Positions 32,830 through 41,226 of a DNA stretch of 64,000 nucleotides are shown here, piece after piece; position 1 is the stretch's first letter; every line of letters begins with the position of its first letter. The translations under genes and the position numbers were made by a program. This DNA comes from JAADHX01 sp964569385. GTDB lineage: Bacteria > Actinomycetota > Acidimicrobiia > Acidimicrobiales > Poriferisodalaceae. The notes under the pieces were generated by a model. The model was not told the DNA's origin. It saw only the letters and a list, made by a program, of their open reading frames with translations, and searched no databases. The stretch lies in assembly GCA_964569385.1 (NCBI GenBank), contig CAZMUM010000027.1, forward strand, positions 1 through 64,000, in the 5' to 3' direction.

Positions 32830-33641
32830 TCCCGGCAGCATTCGACTACGTAGTGGCCGACAACTCCGAGCACGCAGTTTCGCTACTCGGCGAACATGGC
32901 GACGAAGCCAAGCTGATGGCTGGGGGCCACAGCCTCATTCCGATGATGAAGTTCCGGCTGGCTACGCCGTCGATGGTTGTCGATGTCGGTCGTTTGGACG
33001 ATCTTCGTTACATCAAGGTCGATGGCGACCAGGTGCGCATTGGTGCCACCACCCGTCACAGCGAGCTCGAGAATTCTGCTGAACTGATGGCGGCATGTCC
33101 GTTGCTGGCCCACGTCGCAGCCAAGGTTGGCGACCCACAAGTGAGGCACCGAGGCACCCTGGGCGGCACTATCGCCCATGCTGACCCTGCATCGGATCTA
33201 CCGGCAGCCGTTTTGGCTCTCGGCGGAACCATCGTGGCAACTGGTCCCGGCGGCTCGCGCGAGATCGGGGCTACCGAGTTCTTCACTGGTTACTTCGAGT
33301 CGGTGTTAGCCGCCGATGAGATGATCACCGAGGTTCGTGTGCCGGTCAGCACCGGTGGCTGGAACTTCCAGAAGTTCAACCGTCGAGCTCAGGATTGGGC
33401 CATCGTTGGCGTATGTGTTGCCGAAAACGGCGCAGGGGTGAGCCTTATCAACATGGGCTCGGTGCCAGTCCGCGCTAGTGCGGTTGAAGAGGCCGTAGCT
33501 TCGGGGGCGTCGGTTGCTGATGCGGCCGCAGTCGCTGCCGATGGCACTTCGCCGCCGCAGGATCTCAACGCCGACGCAGACTACCGTGCTCATCTCGCAC
33601 GCGTTCTAACCGAACGAGCCCTAACTGCCGCTGCCGGGTAG
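32826..33641 (+). CDS. CoxM-like FAD subunit
   Basis: A 271-residue FAD-binding subunit of the same hydroxylase. FAD motifs are AGGHSLIPMMK and TLGGTIAHADPASDLP. It takes electrons from the 2Fe-2S clusters and gives them to a quinone or other acceptor. The ATG is inside the coxL stop (ATGA). It ends the operon; about 230 bp follow before the tad genes. Confidence 0.93.
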   Translation: MIPAAFDYVVADNSEHAVSLLGEHGDEAKLMAGGHSLIPMMKFRLATPSMVVDVGRLDDLRYIKVDGDQVRIGATTRHSELENSAELMAACPLLAHVAAKVGDPQVRHRGTLGGTIAHADPASDLPAAVLALGGTIVATGPGGSREIGATEFFTGYFESVLAADEMITEVRVPVSTGGWNFQKFNRRAQDWAIVGVCVAENGAGVSLINMGSVPVRASAVEEAVASGASVADAAAVAADGTSPPQDLNADADYRAHLARVLTERALTAAAG

Positions 33642-33858
33642 ACAAGCGCGAATAGCCGAACTCAGCGGATCGAGGCTCATCGGGCCGCTCGGGCCCCGCC
33701 TCCGATCCGACCGTCGCTGGCTCCTCCCTACTCGCGCGGCTCCTATGTATGACGATCTCGAGACAGCTTTGGTTCTTTGTCAAGTTCTCCAATTGAGCTG
33801 TCGATGACCTCTGCACCGGAGACACCGGCACCACGACCCGGGGGTCGGGGAAACTTGG

Positions 33859-33864
33859 AGGAGG
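33859..33864 (+). promoter_or_regulatory. strong ribosome binding site of flp pilin
   Basis: AGGAGG, the full complement of the 16S 3' end, 6 nt before ATG 33871. Such a site suits a highly translated structural pilin. Confidence 0.7.
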
Positions 33865-33870
33865 AAGCGA

Positions 33871-34035
33871 ATGTACTTTCGCATCATGGGCCGGCTACTT
33901 GAAGCCAGCCAAGACGAAAATGGCGGCGTTGCCGCAGAGTACGGAGTCATCGTCGCGGGCATCGCCGTTCTAGTTGCAGTTGCAGCTTTGGCACTTGGCG
34001 GACGCATCAGCGACCTGTTCGACTCGGTTCTCTAG
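33871..34035 (+). CDS. flp: Flp-type pilin
   Basis: A 54-residue prepilin. Leader MYFRIMGRLLEASQDENG ends at G18. The mature part starts GVAAEYGVI, with Glu at +5 and Tyr at +6 (E23-Y24), then a hydrophobic helix. This is the major subunit of the Tad (tight adherence) pilus. It is followed by a strong hairpin before the other tad genes, which would make it the most abundant transcript. The peptidase that would cut it (TadV) is not in the window. Confidence 0.9.
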   Translation: MYFRIMGRLLEASQDENGGVAAEYGVIVAGIAVLVAVAALALGGRISDLFDSVL

Positions 34036-34053
34036 ACAACACCGCTTCCCACG

Positions 34054-34080
34054 AACGCCGGTCGCGTTGCGGCCGGCGTT
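34054..34080 (+). terminator. hairpin between flp and tadE
   Basis: AACGCCGG (34054-34061) and CCGGCGTT (34073-34080) are perfect 8-bp arms around an 11-nt loop. No long T-tract follows, so it may be a partial terminator or a stabiliser that raises pilin mRNA over the rest of the operon. Confidence 0.5.
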
Positions 34081-34099
34081 TGGGACGGCTGAGTGATTC

Positions 34100-34480
34100 A
34101 TGTCGAGACGTCGAACCTCTCACGGATCGGCGGCGGTCGAGTTGGCCGTTGTTATTCCGATTCTCGTGGTGCTGCTGTTTGGGCTCATTCAGATCGGTCT
34201 GGGGTTTTACCGCTTGCACGCAGTGCACTCGACGGCCCGCGACGCGGCCAACGTCGGCGCGACTCTTCCCGGCGGCGAGTGCGACTACGCGACGAATGCG
34301 CTGAGCGATCTCGACCTCACGGCAACTTGCAGAGTCGAAGCGACGTGTCCTGGCGAGCAAGCCGTGGTCGTGATCCAAGCCAAGACAGGAATCGACTTCC
34401 CGTTCGTGGGCACTCGAACTCTGTCCGTCAGCAGCCGGGCCGAAGCTGAGTGTTCGATGGAGGAGCCTGGTCGGTTGTGA
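34100..34480 (+). CDS. tadE: TadE-like pseudopilin
   Basis: A 126-residue protein with an N-terminal stretch SRRRTSHGSAAVELAVVIP, where the GSAAVE motif is the pseudopilin cleavage region, followed by a hydrophobic helix (LAVVIPILVVLLFGLIQIGL). The C-terminal part has several Cys that could make disulfides outside. It is a minor pilin of the Tad apparatus. Next gene cpaB is 60 bp on. Confidence 0.85.
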   Translation: MSRRRTSHGSAAVELAVVIPILVVLLFGLIQIGLGFYRLHAVHSTARDAANVGATLPGGECDYATNALSDLDLTATCRVEATCPGEQAVVVIQAKTGIDFPFVGTRTLSVSSRAEAECSMEEPGRL

Positions 34481-34540
34481 CCGAAGTACGTTCTCAACAA
34501 AGTCGCAACGGATGTTCGTAGTTGCGGAAACGGGTGAAGT

Positions 34541-35371
34541 ATGAAACGCAAAATGATGGGCATAGTCGGTGCACTGCTGATGGCAGCGTTCGGGACGGTA
34601 CTTCTGGTGCTGTTCATCCGAGATGCCGAAGCACGAGCAGTAGCAGGCGAAGAACGTGTCGACGTTCTTGTTGTTACCGAGACGATAAGTGCCGGCACAC
34701 CGGCCGAACTTGTGGCCGAGTCGGTAAAGGTCGAATCGATACCCGCCAAGGTTCGAGCACTAGGCGCGGTAGTCGACTTGGTGCCTCTGGAGGGCATGGT
34801 CGTTGCGGTCGATCTTCAGCCAGGCGAACAGCTCATCTCCACACGGTTTGTTCAGCCTGACCTCCTGACCCGTACTCGGGTCACCGTGCCAGAAGGCACC
34901 GTCGAAGTCACGTTGTCGCTCGATCCCCATCGTGCCGTGGGTGGCGCTCTGTTCCCAGGTGATGAGGTCGTGGTTTTCTCGTCGTTCGAACCGTTCGAGA
35001 TTGGCGGCGCGCCTGTCTCGCAAACTCCAGAGGGTGAACCACTGGTCGAAGTCGATGGAATTCTCGTTCCTGCCGACACGAAGACACCCAACGCGACAAG
35101 GCTCATCCTCCAACAGGTGCTGGTCACCAATGTTCAGGTCGAAGAGATACCGGTCATCGAAGAAGGAACAGAGGAACAAGCCGAACGCCGCGGTCTCGCC
35201 CCATCTGGCAAGTTGCTGATCTCGTTAGCAGTGAGCCCAGAAGATGCCGAGCGACTCGTGTTCACTGCTGAGCACGGCTCGGTGTGGCTCGGCCGTCAAC
35301 CCGGAGATATCAATCTAAGAGACACCGAAATCCAGACCAGAGGCCGCATCTACGGAGAGGACTCGCCATGA
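34541..35371 (+). CDS. cpaB: CpaB/RcpC pilus assembly protein
   Basis: A 276-residue protein with an N-terminal membrane anchor (residues 7-27) and an SAF-like domain (TETISAGTPAELVAESVKVESIP) typical of CpaB/RcpC. The rest is beta-rich and ends LFPGDEVVVFSS...LLISLAVSPEDAERLVFTAEHG. It is anchored on the outside of the membrane and needed for Flp assembly. It overlaps cpaE by 4 nt (ATGA). Confidence 0.88.
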   Translation: MKRKMMGIVGALLMAAFGTVLLVLFIRDAEARAVAGEERVDVLVVTETISAGTPAELVAESVKVESIPAKVRALGAVVDLVPLEGMVVAVDLQPGEQLISTRFVQPDLLTRTRVTVPEGTVEVTLSLDPHRAVGGALFPGDEVVVFSSFEPFEIGGAPVSQTPEGEPLVEVDGILVPADTKTPNATRLILQQVLVTNVQVEEIPVIEEGTEEQAERRGLAPSGKLLISLAVSPEDAERLVFTAEHGSVWLGRQPGDINLRDTEIQTRGRIYGEDSP

Positions 35372-36558
35372 GTGTCGTCGCTTTCGTAACCAATGACCCG
35401 GGCATGGATCGCGAGCTGTCAACCGAACTGGCCGACCACACGATCCAGGTGTCTTCGATCGCGCTTGGCCCAACGGCCTCGCCAATGTTCATTGTCGAGT
35501 CCTTGCCAACCGGTGGCGATCTAGTGGTCGTGGTAGCTGCAGATATTCCTGCGGACCGTGCACTAGCTGTTCTGGAACACATCGACCGCAACCGACCGAC
35601 CGCGGCGACGGTGTTAGTTACTGACTCCGACAGTGCTCTGTTGCGTCGGGCTATGGCCGTGGGCGTGCGCTCAGTTATTTCACCAACGGCACCCCCAGAA
35701 GAACTAGCCGACACGGTCAGAGAAGTGATGGCGTGGCTTGCCAGGCGCCGTCAGGTTTTGGTCGGAGTCGACGGCGACCCGGAGCGGAGGGTGCTCTCAG
35801 TCTTGAGCGCGAAGGGTGGCACCGGCAAAACAACTGTCGCCTCAAACGTCGCAATAGCGCTGGCCACCGTCGCACCTGGCCAAGTTGTACTGGTCGATTT
35901 CGACCTCCAGTTCGGCGACGTCGAGTACGCGCTTCGCCTGAAACCAGAACAAACGATTGCCGATTTGGGCCGTGCTCGCGACCGGGTCGACGCCACATCG
36001 GTCAAGGCATTCTTGACCGCCCATCCGTCCGGGGTGTTTGCCCTTTGTGCACCATCAAGTCCTGCCGAATCCGAGGATCTGAGTGCTGTAGTGCTCGACC
36101 GGGTCATCGACCTGCTCGCCTCACAGTTCCGATATGTCGTGATCGACACTGCGGGCGGAATCGACGACGCATCGCTGGTCGCAATGGATCACGCCACCGA
36201 CCTACTGCTGATGAGTTCGACCGACATCCCCTCGGTTCGGGCGTTACAAAAGACCGTCCACGCCCTCGGAAGTCTTGGGTTCGCCGATCGAAATTGGCAT
36301 TACATCCTCAACCGCAGCGACGCCAAGGTGGGCTTGACCCCCGACGATGTGCGCGAAGCAATCGGCATGCCAATCGACCTCGCCATTCCAGACACCAAGG
36401 CTATGACCCTGGCCATGAACCAGGGCTCGCCGCTGATTGAAACCGACCCCAGAGCGGCTGCGAGCAAGAAACTAACAACATTCGTCCAACGGTTCATCCC
36501 CGAGATCCAAGCCGAACCGGTCCGAAAATCTGCCTTCTCGTTGAGGAGTTCACGATGA
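35368..36558 (+). CDS. cpaE: CpaE/TadZ ATPase
   Basis: A 396-residue protein with a receiver-like N-terminal domain (residues 1-125, with degenerate phosphoacceptor) and a ParA/MinD-type ATPase. The deviant Walker A is SAKGGTGKT (K149-T155) and VLVDFDLQFGDVEY holds the switch/Walker A' region. It positions the Tad machine at a site in the cell. It overlaps cpaF by 4 nt. Confidence 0.9.
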   Translation: MSVVAFVTNDPGMDRELSTELADHTIQVSSIALGPTASPMFIVESLPTGGDLVVVVAADIPADRALAVLEHIDRNRPTAATVLVTDSDSALLRRAMAVGVRSVISPTAPPEELADTVREVMAWLARRRQVLVGVDGDPERRVLSVLSAKGGTGKTTVASNVAIALATVAPGQVVLVDFDLQFGDVEYALRLKPEQTIADLGRARDRVDATSVKAFLTAHPSGVFALCAPSSPAESEDLSAVVLDRVIDLLASQFRYVVIDTAGGIDDASLVAMDHATDLLLMSSTDIPSVRALQKTVHALGSLGFADRNWHYILNRSDAKVGLTPDDVREAIGMPIDLAIPDTKAMTLAMNQGSPLIETDPRAAASKKLTTFVQRFIPEIQAEPVRKSAFSLRSSR

Positions 36559-37979
36559 GTTTGGGGAACAGGCTCAAGGCTGTAACTCCCGAGAGCGAGG
36601 AATCGATCGGATCGCTGCCAGGTGTCGGGCCCGTTGTGGCCGCACCATCGGTCGACCCATTCGCAGCCGTCAAGGAACGGGCCCAGCAGGCCCTATTCGA
36701 CCGACTCGGCACCAGAATGTTCGACGCCGAACTCGATGAAGCCGAACTACTCGAGATGGTGAGCACCGAACTAGTCGCAGTGCTCGAAACCGAGGCAGCA
36801 GCACTCACGCCCGATGAACGCCAGGGATTGGTCGAGCAACTTTGTGCCGATGTGCTCGGCCACGGACCAATCGACGAGCTTCTGGCCGACGAGTCGGTCA
36901 CCGAGATCATGGTGAGTGGAACCTCGCGAATCTATGTGGAACGCGAAGGTCGTCTCGAAGAGAGCGACATCCGCTTTCTCAACAACGAACACCTACGTCG
37001 TGTCATAGAACGAATCGTTTCTCGCGTTGGCCGCCGCGTCGACGAGAGCTCACCAATGGTCGACGCCAGGCTTCCCGATGGAAGTCGTGTCAATGCGATC
37101 ATTCCCCCTCTTTCGGTTGACGGCCCTTCGCTAACGATCCGAAAGTTCGCCAAAAAGGGTCTTACCGTCGACGACCTCATCACCAAAGGGTCGATATCGC
37201 GAGAAGTGGCTGACTTCCTCGAAGGTTGCGTGCGCGGCAAGCTCAATATTTTGGTAAGCGGAGGAACTGGCAGCGGTAAGACCACCCTGCTCAACATTGT
37301 TTCGTCGTTCATTCCAGAAGACGAACGCATCGTCACCATTGAAGACGCCGTCGAGTTGCGGCTACGCCAGCGTCACGTGGTTCGACTAGAGAGTCGTCCG
37401 CCCAACATTGAGGGCAAAGGCGCTGTCTCCATTCGAGACTTGGTGCGGAACTCGTTACGTATGCGACCCGACCGCATCATTGTCGGTGAGGTTCGATCTG
37501 GCGAGGCGCTCGACATGCTCCAGGCGATGAACACCGGTCATGAGGGATCTCTTTCTACCCTTCACGCCAACACCCCGCGCGATGCAATTAGTCGACTCGA
37601 GACTATGGTCCTCATGAGCGGGATCGAACTCCCGGTGAGAGCTATTCGTGAACAGATTGCGTCGGCTCTCGACCTGATCGTGCAGATCGGACGACTTCGA
37701 GATGGCAGCCGTCGAGTCGTGAAGATCTCGGAGGTCAACGGTCTCGAAGGCGACATCGTCACGCTGACCGACCTGTTCGAATTTGATGCAGGGGCTGGTG
37801 TGGATGCCGATGGCATGTTCCTCGGACAACTTGGGGCCACGGGCCTGAGGCCCCAGTGTGGTCCGAGGTTGGCCGACCAAGGCATCACCTTTCCCGCCAC
37901 CCTCTTTCAGAAATCTGATGCCGGTGATGCAGCCGCAGAGCTCGACTGGCGGCGACCAAAAACGGCCGGCAAGTGGTAA
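36555..37979 (+). CDS. cpaF: CpaF/TadA secretion ATPase
   Basis: A 474-residue type II/IV secretion ATPase. Walker A is GGTGSGKTT (Lys at 242), the Asp box is IVTIEDAVELRL, the Walker B region is RPDRIIVGEVRSGEALDM and the His box contains GHEGSLSTLHAN. It powers pilin assembly from the cytoplasmic face. The C-terminal 60 residues are a less conserved tail. It overlaps the next gene by 7 nt. Confidence 0.95.
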   Translation: MSLGNRLKAVTPESEESIGSLPGVGPVVAAPSVDPFAAVKERAQQALFDRLGTRMFDAELDEAELLEMVSTELVAVLETEAAALTPDERQGLVEQLCADVLGHGPIDELLADESVTEIMVSGTSRIYVEREGRLEESDIRFLNNEHLRRVIERIVSRVGRRVDESSPMVDARLPDGSRVNAIIPPLSVDGPSLTIRKFAKKGLTVDDLITKGSISREVADFLEGCVRGKLNILVSGGTGSGKTTLLNIVSSFIPEDERIVTIEDAVELRLRQRHVVRLESRPPNIEGKGAVSIRDLVRNSLRMRPDRIIVGEVRSGEALDMLQAMNTGHEGSLSTLHANTPRDAISRLETMVLMSGIELPVRAIREQIASALDLIVQIGRLRDGSRRVVKISEVNGLEGDIVTLTDLFEFDAGAGVDADGMFLGQLGATGLRPQCGPRLADQGITFPATLFQKSDAGDAAAELDWRRPKTAGKW

Positions 37980-39964
37980 CCACCGGCCCAGCTCGACTTG
38001 GGTCTCGCGTGCTGCGCGGCGCTGCGGCGTTGTCACTAACGACAGCGCTGGTGCTGTCTTGGAGCGCCAATCCGGTCGGTGCCCAACCTGGTCCGCAGTT
38101 CGATCCCGATCCGCCCGCATCCGAACAAGCGGCCGATATCGAAGTGACCCAGATTGAAGCCGAGGACGGCGAGCTGAAACTATCTATCGAGATACCGCCA
38201 GCGGTTGCCGGAGGCCGTCTCGACGTCGATGCAGTTGGCGTAATTGTGGATGGGTCCTATGTGCTGGCTTCGGTCGAGCGGGTCAACGGTGATGAGTTGA
38301 CGATCGTCTTGGCCATCGATGTTTCGGGCTCTACGGCCGGTGAGGTGCTCATTCGAGCCATAGCAGCTGCCAACGCTTTCGTTGGCAGCCTCCCTGACGG
38401 CGCTTTAGTTGGAGTGGTCTCGTTTGGTCCTGAGGTGCTGGTTGTTCAGGCGCCCACCGACGATCGGGTTGCGGTCGCTACCGCGCTTGGCTCGCTGACG
38501 GCCGAGGGCGCAACGTCGCTGTTCGACGGGACGATTGCTGCGGTCGAACTGGTTGGCACGACGCAAAGCTCAACCCGCCAGGTCGTGGTGTTCTCCGATG
38601 GGGGAGACACAGCATCAACCGCCGGGCTTAGCGAGGTCATTGCCAGGGCCACAACGGCCGACGTCGGCATCGATGTGGTTGCCCTCGAAAGCGAGGAGTT
38701 TTCCCCAGACGTGTTGAACACGCTCGCCGTGGATGGCCGGGTTTGGTCGGTCGATTCACCCGAACAGATTGCGTCTGCGTTCGGCGAACTTGGCGACCGA
38801 TTCGGTAACCAGTTTGTAGTTACTCTCCCTGAAACCGCTGGCGAGATAGTTGTTGTGGTGCGAGGCGACGAAGGCATCAGGCGGGTGGCTGTCGAGAATT
38901 CCACTGTTGAAGAAGGACCGGTTGGGCTGGGTCGAACCGAGACCACCTCACCTGAAATCGCGGCGGCACGATTGATCCCGCCAGCCTCTGCCATACCAAT
39001 CATCGCCCCACTGCCCGACACTGTGTTTGGGAAAAATACCTTGTGGCTCGGGCTTGGCGCCATCGCGGCAGGCATCTTCGGCGCCGGCGCTACTTTGGCG
39101 TGGCCTACGCGCAAGAACCCGAACCGCACCTCGCTCATTCGTCGTCACCGCTCCAAACCAAATCGGGCCGAGATGGTGCAGCGGTTGTCCGAACTCGCCG
39201 ATGCTGGGCTGAAACGTACCGGCAAGAGCAAAGGCCTGGCCCGACAGCTTGAGCAGTCGGGATCGACGCTGCGCGCTGGTGAGTTTGTGGTCTTGGTGGG
39301 TGCGATTGCCCTCGGGACCATGACCGTTGCTTCGGTTGTAGTCGGACCCGTGGTGGGCCTGGTATCGGCAGTTGTTGTAGTGATCGCTTCGAAGGTGCGG
39401 CTGTCCCGTCGAGTCAAAAAGGTAAGAGAACAGTTCGGTGAGCAGCTCGGATCAACGCTTCAACTGCTGGCATCGAACCTGAGAGTTGGGCACGGCTTGT
39501 TGCAGAGTGTTGATGCTGTCGGGCAGGAATCAGAGTCGCCAACTCGCGAAGAGTTCAGACGAGTCACCGGCGAGGTGCGGCTGGGTCGCGATGTCGGCGG
39601 TGCTCTACGAGCCATGTCTGATCGCCTCGACAACGACGACTTTCGTTGGGTGGTTCAGGCGATCGAGATTCACCGCGACGTGGGCGGCGATCTTGGCGAA
39701 GTCCTCGACAACGTGGGCGTTACGATTCGCGATCGTCAGCGGCTGAAGGGTCAGATCGAGTCGCTCAGCGCTGATGGCCGGATCTCGGCGGCGGTGATGA
39801 TGGCTCTGCCGTTCTGCGTTGGGGCGATGATGCTGGCGACGACTCCCGACTACTTCGACGAGCTAACCGGTCGCTCAGCCGGACGGTTGCTGCTTGCTTT
39901 TGGGGCTGTGTTGATGGTGAGTGGTGGTGCCTGGCTGAAGGCCATCGTGAGATTGGACTTCTGA
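37973..39964 (+). CDS. secreted vWA domain fused to TadB platform protein
   Basis: A 663-residue fusion. Residues 1-37 look like a signal peptide (RGAAALSLTTALVLSWSANPVGAQ cut near A-Q). Residues about 110-275 are a von Willebrand A domain with the metal site DVSGST (D116), the Thr in EGATS and the FSDGGDT Asp. A transmembrane segment at about 352-372 leads into the TadB/T2SF domain, with conserved RVGHGLLQSVDAVGQE and DVGGDLGEVLDNV. The standard TadB is a 300-residue membrane platform. The added outside domain could bind matrix, a pilin or the envelope. Translationally coupled to cpaF. Confidence 0.9.
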   Translation: MVTTGPARLGSRVLRGAAALSLTTALVLSWSANPVGAQPGPQFDPDPPASEQAADIEVTQIEAEDGELKLSIEIPPAVAGGRLDVDAVGVIVDGSYVLASVERVNGDELTIVLAIDVSGSTAGEVLIRAIAAANAFVGSLPDGALVGVVSFGPEVLVVQAPTDDRVAVATALGSLTAEGATSLFDGTIAAVELVGTTQSSTRQVVVFSDGGDTASTAGLSEVIARATTADVGIDVVALESEEFSPDVLNTLAVDGRVWSVDSPEQIASAFGELGDRFGNQFVVTLPETAGEIVVVVRGDEGIRRVAVENSTVEEGPVGLGRTETTSPEIAAARLIPPASAIPIIAPLPDTVFGKNTLWLGLGAIAAGIFGAGATLAWPTRKNPNRTSLIRRHRSKPNRAEMVQRLSELADAGLKRTGKSKGLARQLEQSGSTLRAGEFVVLVGAIALGTMTVASVVVGPVVGLVSAVVVVIASKVRLSRRVKKVREQFGEQLGSTLQLLASNLRVGHGLLQSVDAVGQESESPTREEFRRVTGEVRLGRDVGGALRAMSDRLDNDDFRWVVQAIEIHRDVGGDLGEVLDNVGVTIRDRQRLKGQIESLSADGRISAAVMMALPFCVGAMMLATTPDYFDELTGRSAGRLLLAFGAVLMVSGGAWLKAIVRLDF

Positions 39965-40906
39965 GTGTTCGAGTTATTGTTTGAGATCGAAGTAGTTGGC
40001 ATCGACCTTGCGGTGCTCGTTGGTGCGGTGTTTGTGGCTACTTCGTTGCCGACGTTGTGGTGGGCTATGGCCGGCGCCACCTCATCGAAAGCGGCGAACC
40101 ATCTGCGAAGCACCACTACCGTGGACCTACACGAATTGTTGCTCACCAAGTCGGCTGAAGAGCGAGTAGTCGGGCCACTCGCTGCGTCGCTTGCCAGGCG
40201 TTTCCGCCGGATCAGCCCAACGGGACTAATCGCATCGGTCGAGAGGAAAATTGCGGTTGCTGGCTCGCCTCATCGCTGGCCGCTCGAGAGGGTGTTGGCC
40301 ACTAAGCTCATCGGTGGGGCACTGGGCGTGGCGCTGGTGAGTGTGTTGCTGCTCGGTGAAGTGAATATCACAAACCTTGGTCTTGCGGCGGTGATTCTGT
40401 TTACCTCGTATCAGGCGCCTGATCTGATGCTGGGGCGAACTGGCTCGATCCGCCAAGAAGAGGTTCAGCGTTCGCTCGCCGACGCCATCGACCAGGTGAC
40501 GATCAGCGTCGAGGCCGGCCTCGGATTCGACGCTGCCATTTCGCGGTACGCCGACACTGGCTCGGGCGCGCTGGCCGAGGAGTTCTCGCGTGTGCTTCAG
40601 GATCTCCAACTCGGACTGGGCCGACGGGCCGCATTCGATGGCCTTCTGGATCGCACCGACGTTGTCGATCTGCGTCGTTTCGTGCTTGCGCTTCGCCAAG
40701 CCGACGAACATGGTATTCCGTTGGCCCAAGTGCTCAGAGCCCAATCTGGTGAGCTGCGCGACTTACGTCGCCAACGGGCCGAGACCAAGGCTGCCGCAAT
40801 TCCGGTGAAGGTCATCTTCCCGATGATTTTCTGCATTTTGCCGACGCTGTTCATCGTCATCTTGGGCCCGGCCGTGTTCCGCATCTCCGACACGTTCGGC
40901 GGCTAG
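39965..40906 (+). CDS. tadC: TadC-like platform protein
   Basis: A 313-residue polytopic membrane protein of the T2SF family (TadC): N-terminal helix at about 10-30, pair at 110-145, T2SF core with VEAGLGFDAAISRYAD and LRQADEHGIPLAQVLRAQS, and C-terminal helices (FPMIFCILPTLFIVILGPAVF). GTG 39965 starts directly after the upstream stop. With the vWA-TadB protein it forms the inner-membrane base of the pilus. Confidence 0.9.
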   Translation: MFELLFEIEVVGIDLAVLVGAVFVATSLPTLWWAMAGATSSKAANHLRSTTTVDLHELLLTKSAEERVVGPLAASLARRFRRISPTGLIASVERKIAVAGSPHRWPLERVLATKLIGGALGVALVSVLLLGEVNITNLGLAAVILFTSYQAPDLMLGRTGSIRQEEVQRSLADAIDQVTISVEAGLGFDAAISRYADTGSGALAEEFSRVLQDLQLGLGRRAAFDGLLDRTDVVDLRRFVLALRQADEHGIPLAQVLRAQSGELRDLRRQRAETKAAAIPVKVIFPMIFCILPTLFIVILGPAVFRISDTFGG

Positions 40907-40922
40907 ATGATTAGTTCCGGTG

Positions 40923-41207
40923 CGACCGCGGTTGCGCCAAAACCACTTTGAGTAGCCGGTGACCGCTGTTGGCACTGTCGGTATCGCGCCTCGGGCTCCA
41001 TCGTGGGCCTGGCGGACAGGGCTCGACCACCTGCAACCTACCGCAACGATGTCCTGCCGGTTACGACCTAGGCTGTCGATCGTCACTGGGCTTGATCGAC
41101 AGCCTACTCGAGGGGTGGTACAGCAACTTCTAAGGGGAATCAGTCACGGAGCGCCGTGCTAGCTACTGGTTCTGCAACAAAGAGTGGGTTTGGCGCAACC
41201 GCGGTCG
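40923..41207. mobile_element. MITE-like element with 24-bp inverted ends
   Basis: Arm 40923-40946 and arm 41184-41207 are inverted copies with 23 of 24 positions matching (CGACCGCGGTTGCGCC core). They enclose 237 bp without a transposase. There is no clear target duplication in the flanks. A MITE, a remnant of an insertion sequence, or an invertible control segment are the options; the right end is 20 bp from the echA start. Confidence 0.5.
41069..41106. terminator. 13-bp stem hairpin
   Basis: TAGGCTGTCGATC (41069-41081) and GATCGACAGCCTA (41094-41106) are perfect arms around a 12-nt loop. It could end transcripts of the tad operon, but it lacks a U-tract, and it sits inside the inverted-repeat element. 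Confidence 0.4.
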
Positions 41208-41226
41208 GATACCTAGAGTTCTGGAC

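Larger units (their letters stand above)
40907..41226. other. 320-bp intergenic region holding a 285-bp inverted-repeat element
   Basis: No protein-coding frame is convincing. It is almost entirely occupied by the element bounded by 24-bp inverted repeats, with an internal 13-bp stem. Confidence 0.6.

Noticed and set aside
29994..33641. Proven aerobic CO dehydrogenase
   Set aside because: The active-site loop is AYRGAGR (form II), not AYXCSFR, so CO oxidation cannot be claimed.
33642..33870. Riboswitch before the flp gene
   Set aside because: A few GC-rich stems are present, but no conserved c-di-GMP or other riboswitch core could be recognised.
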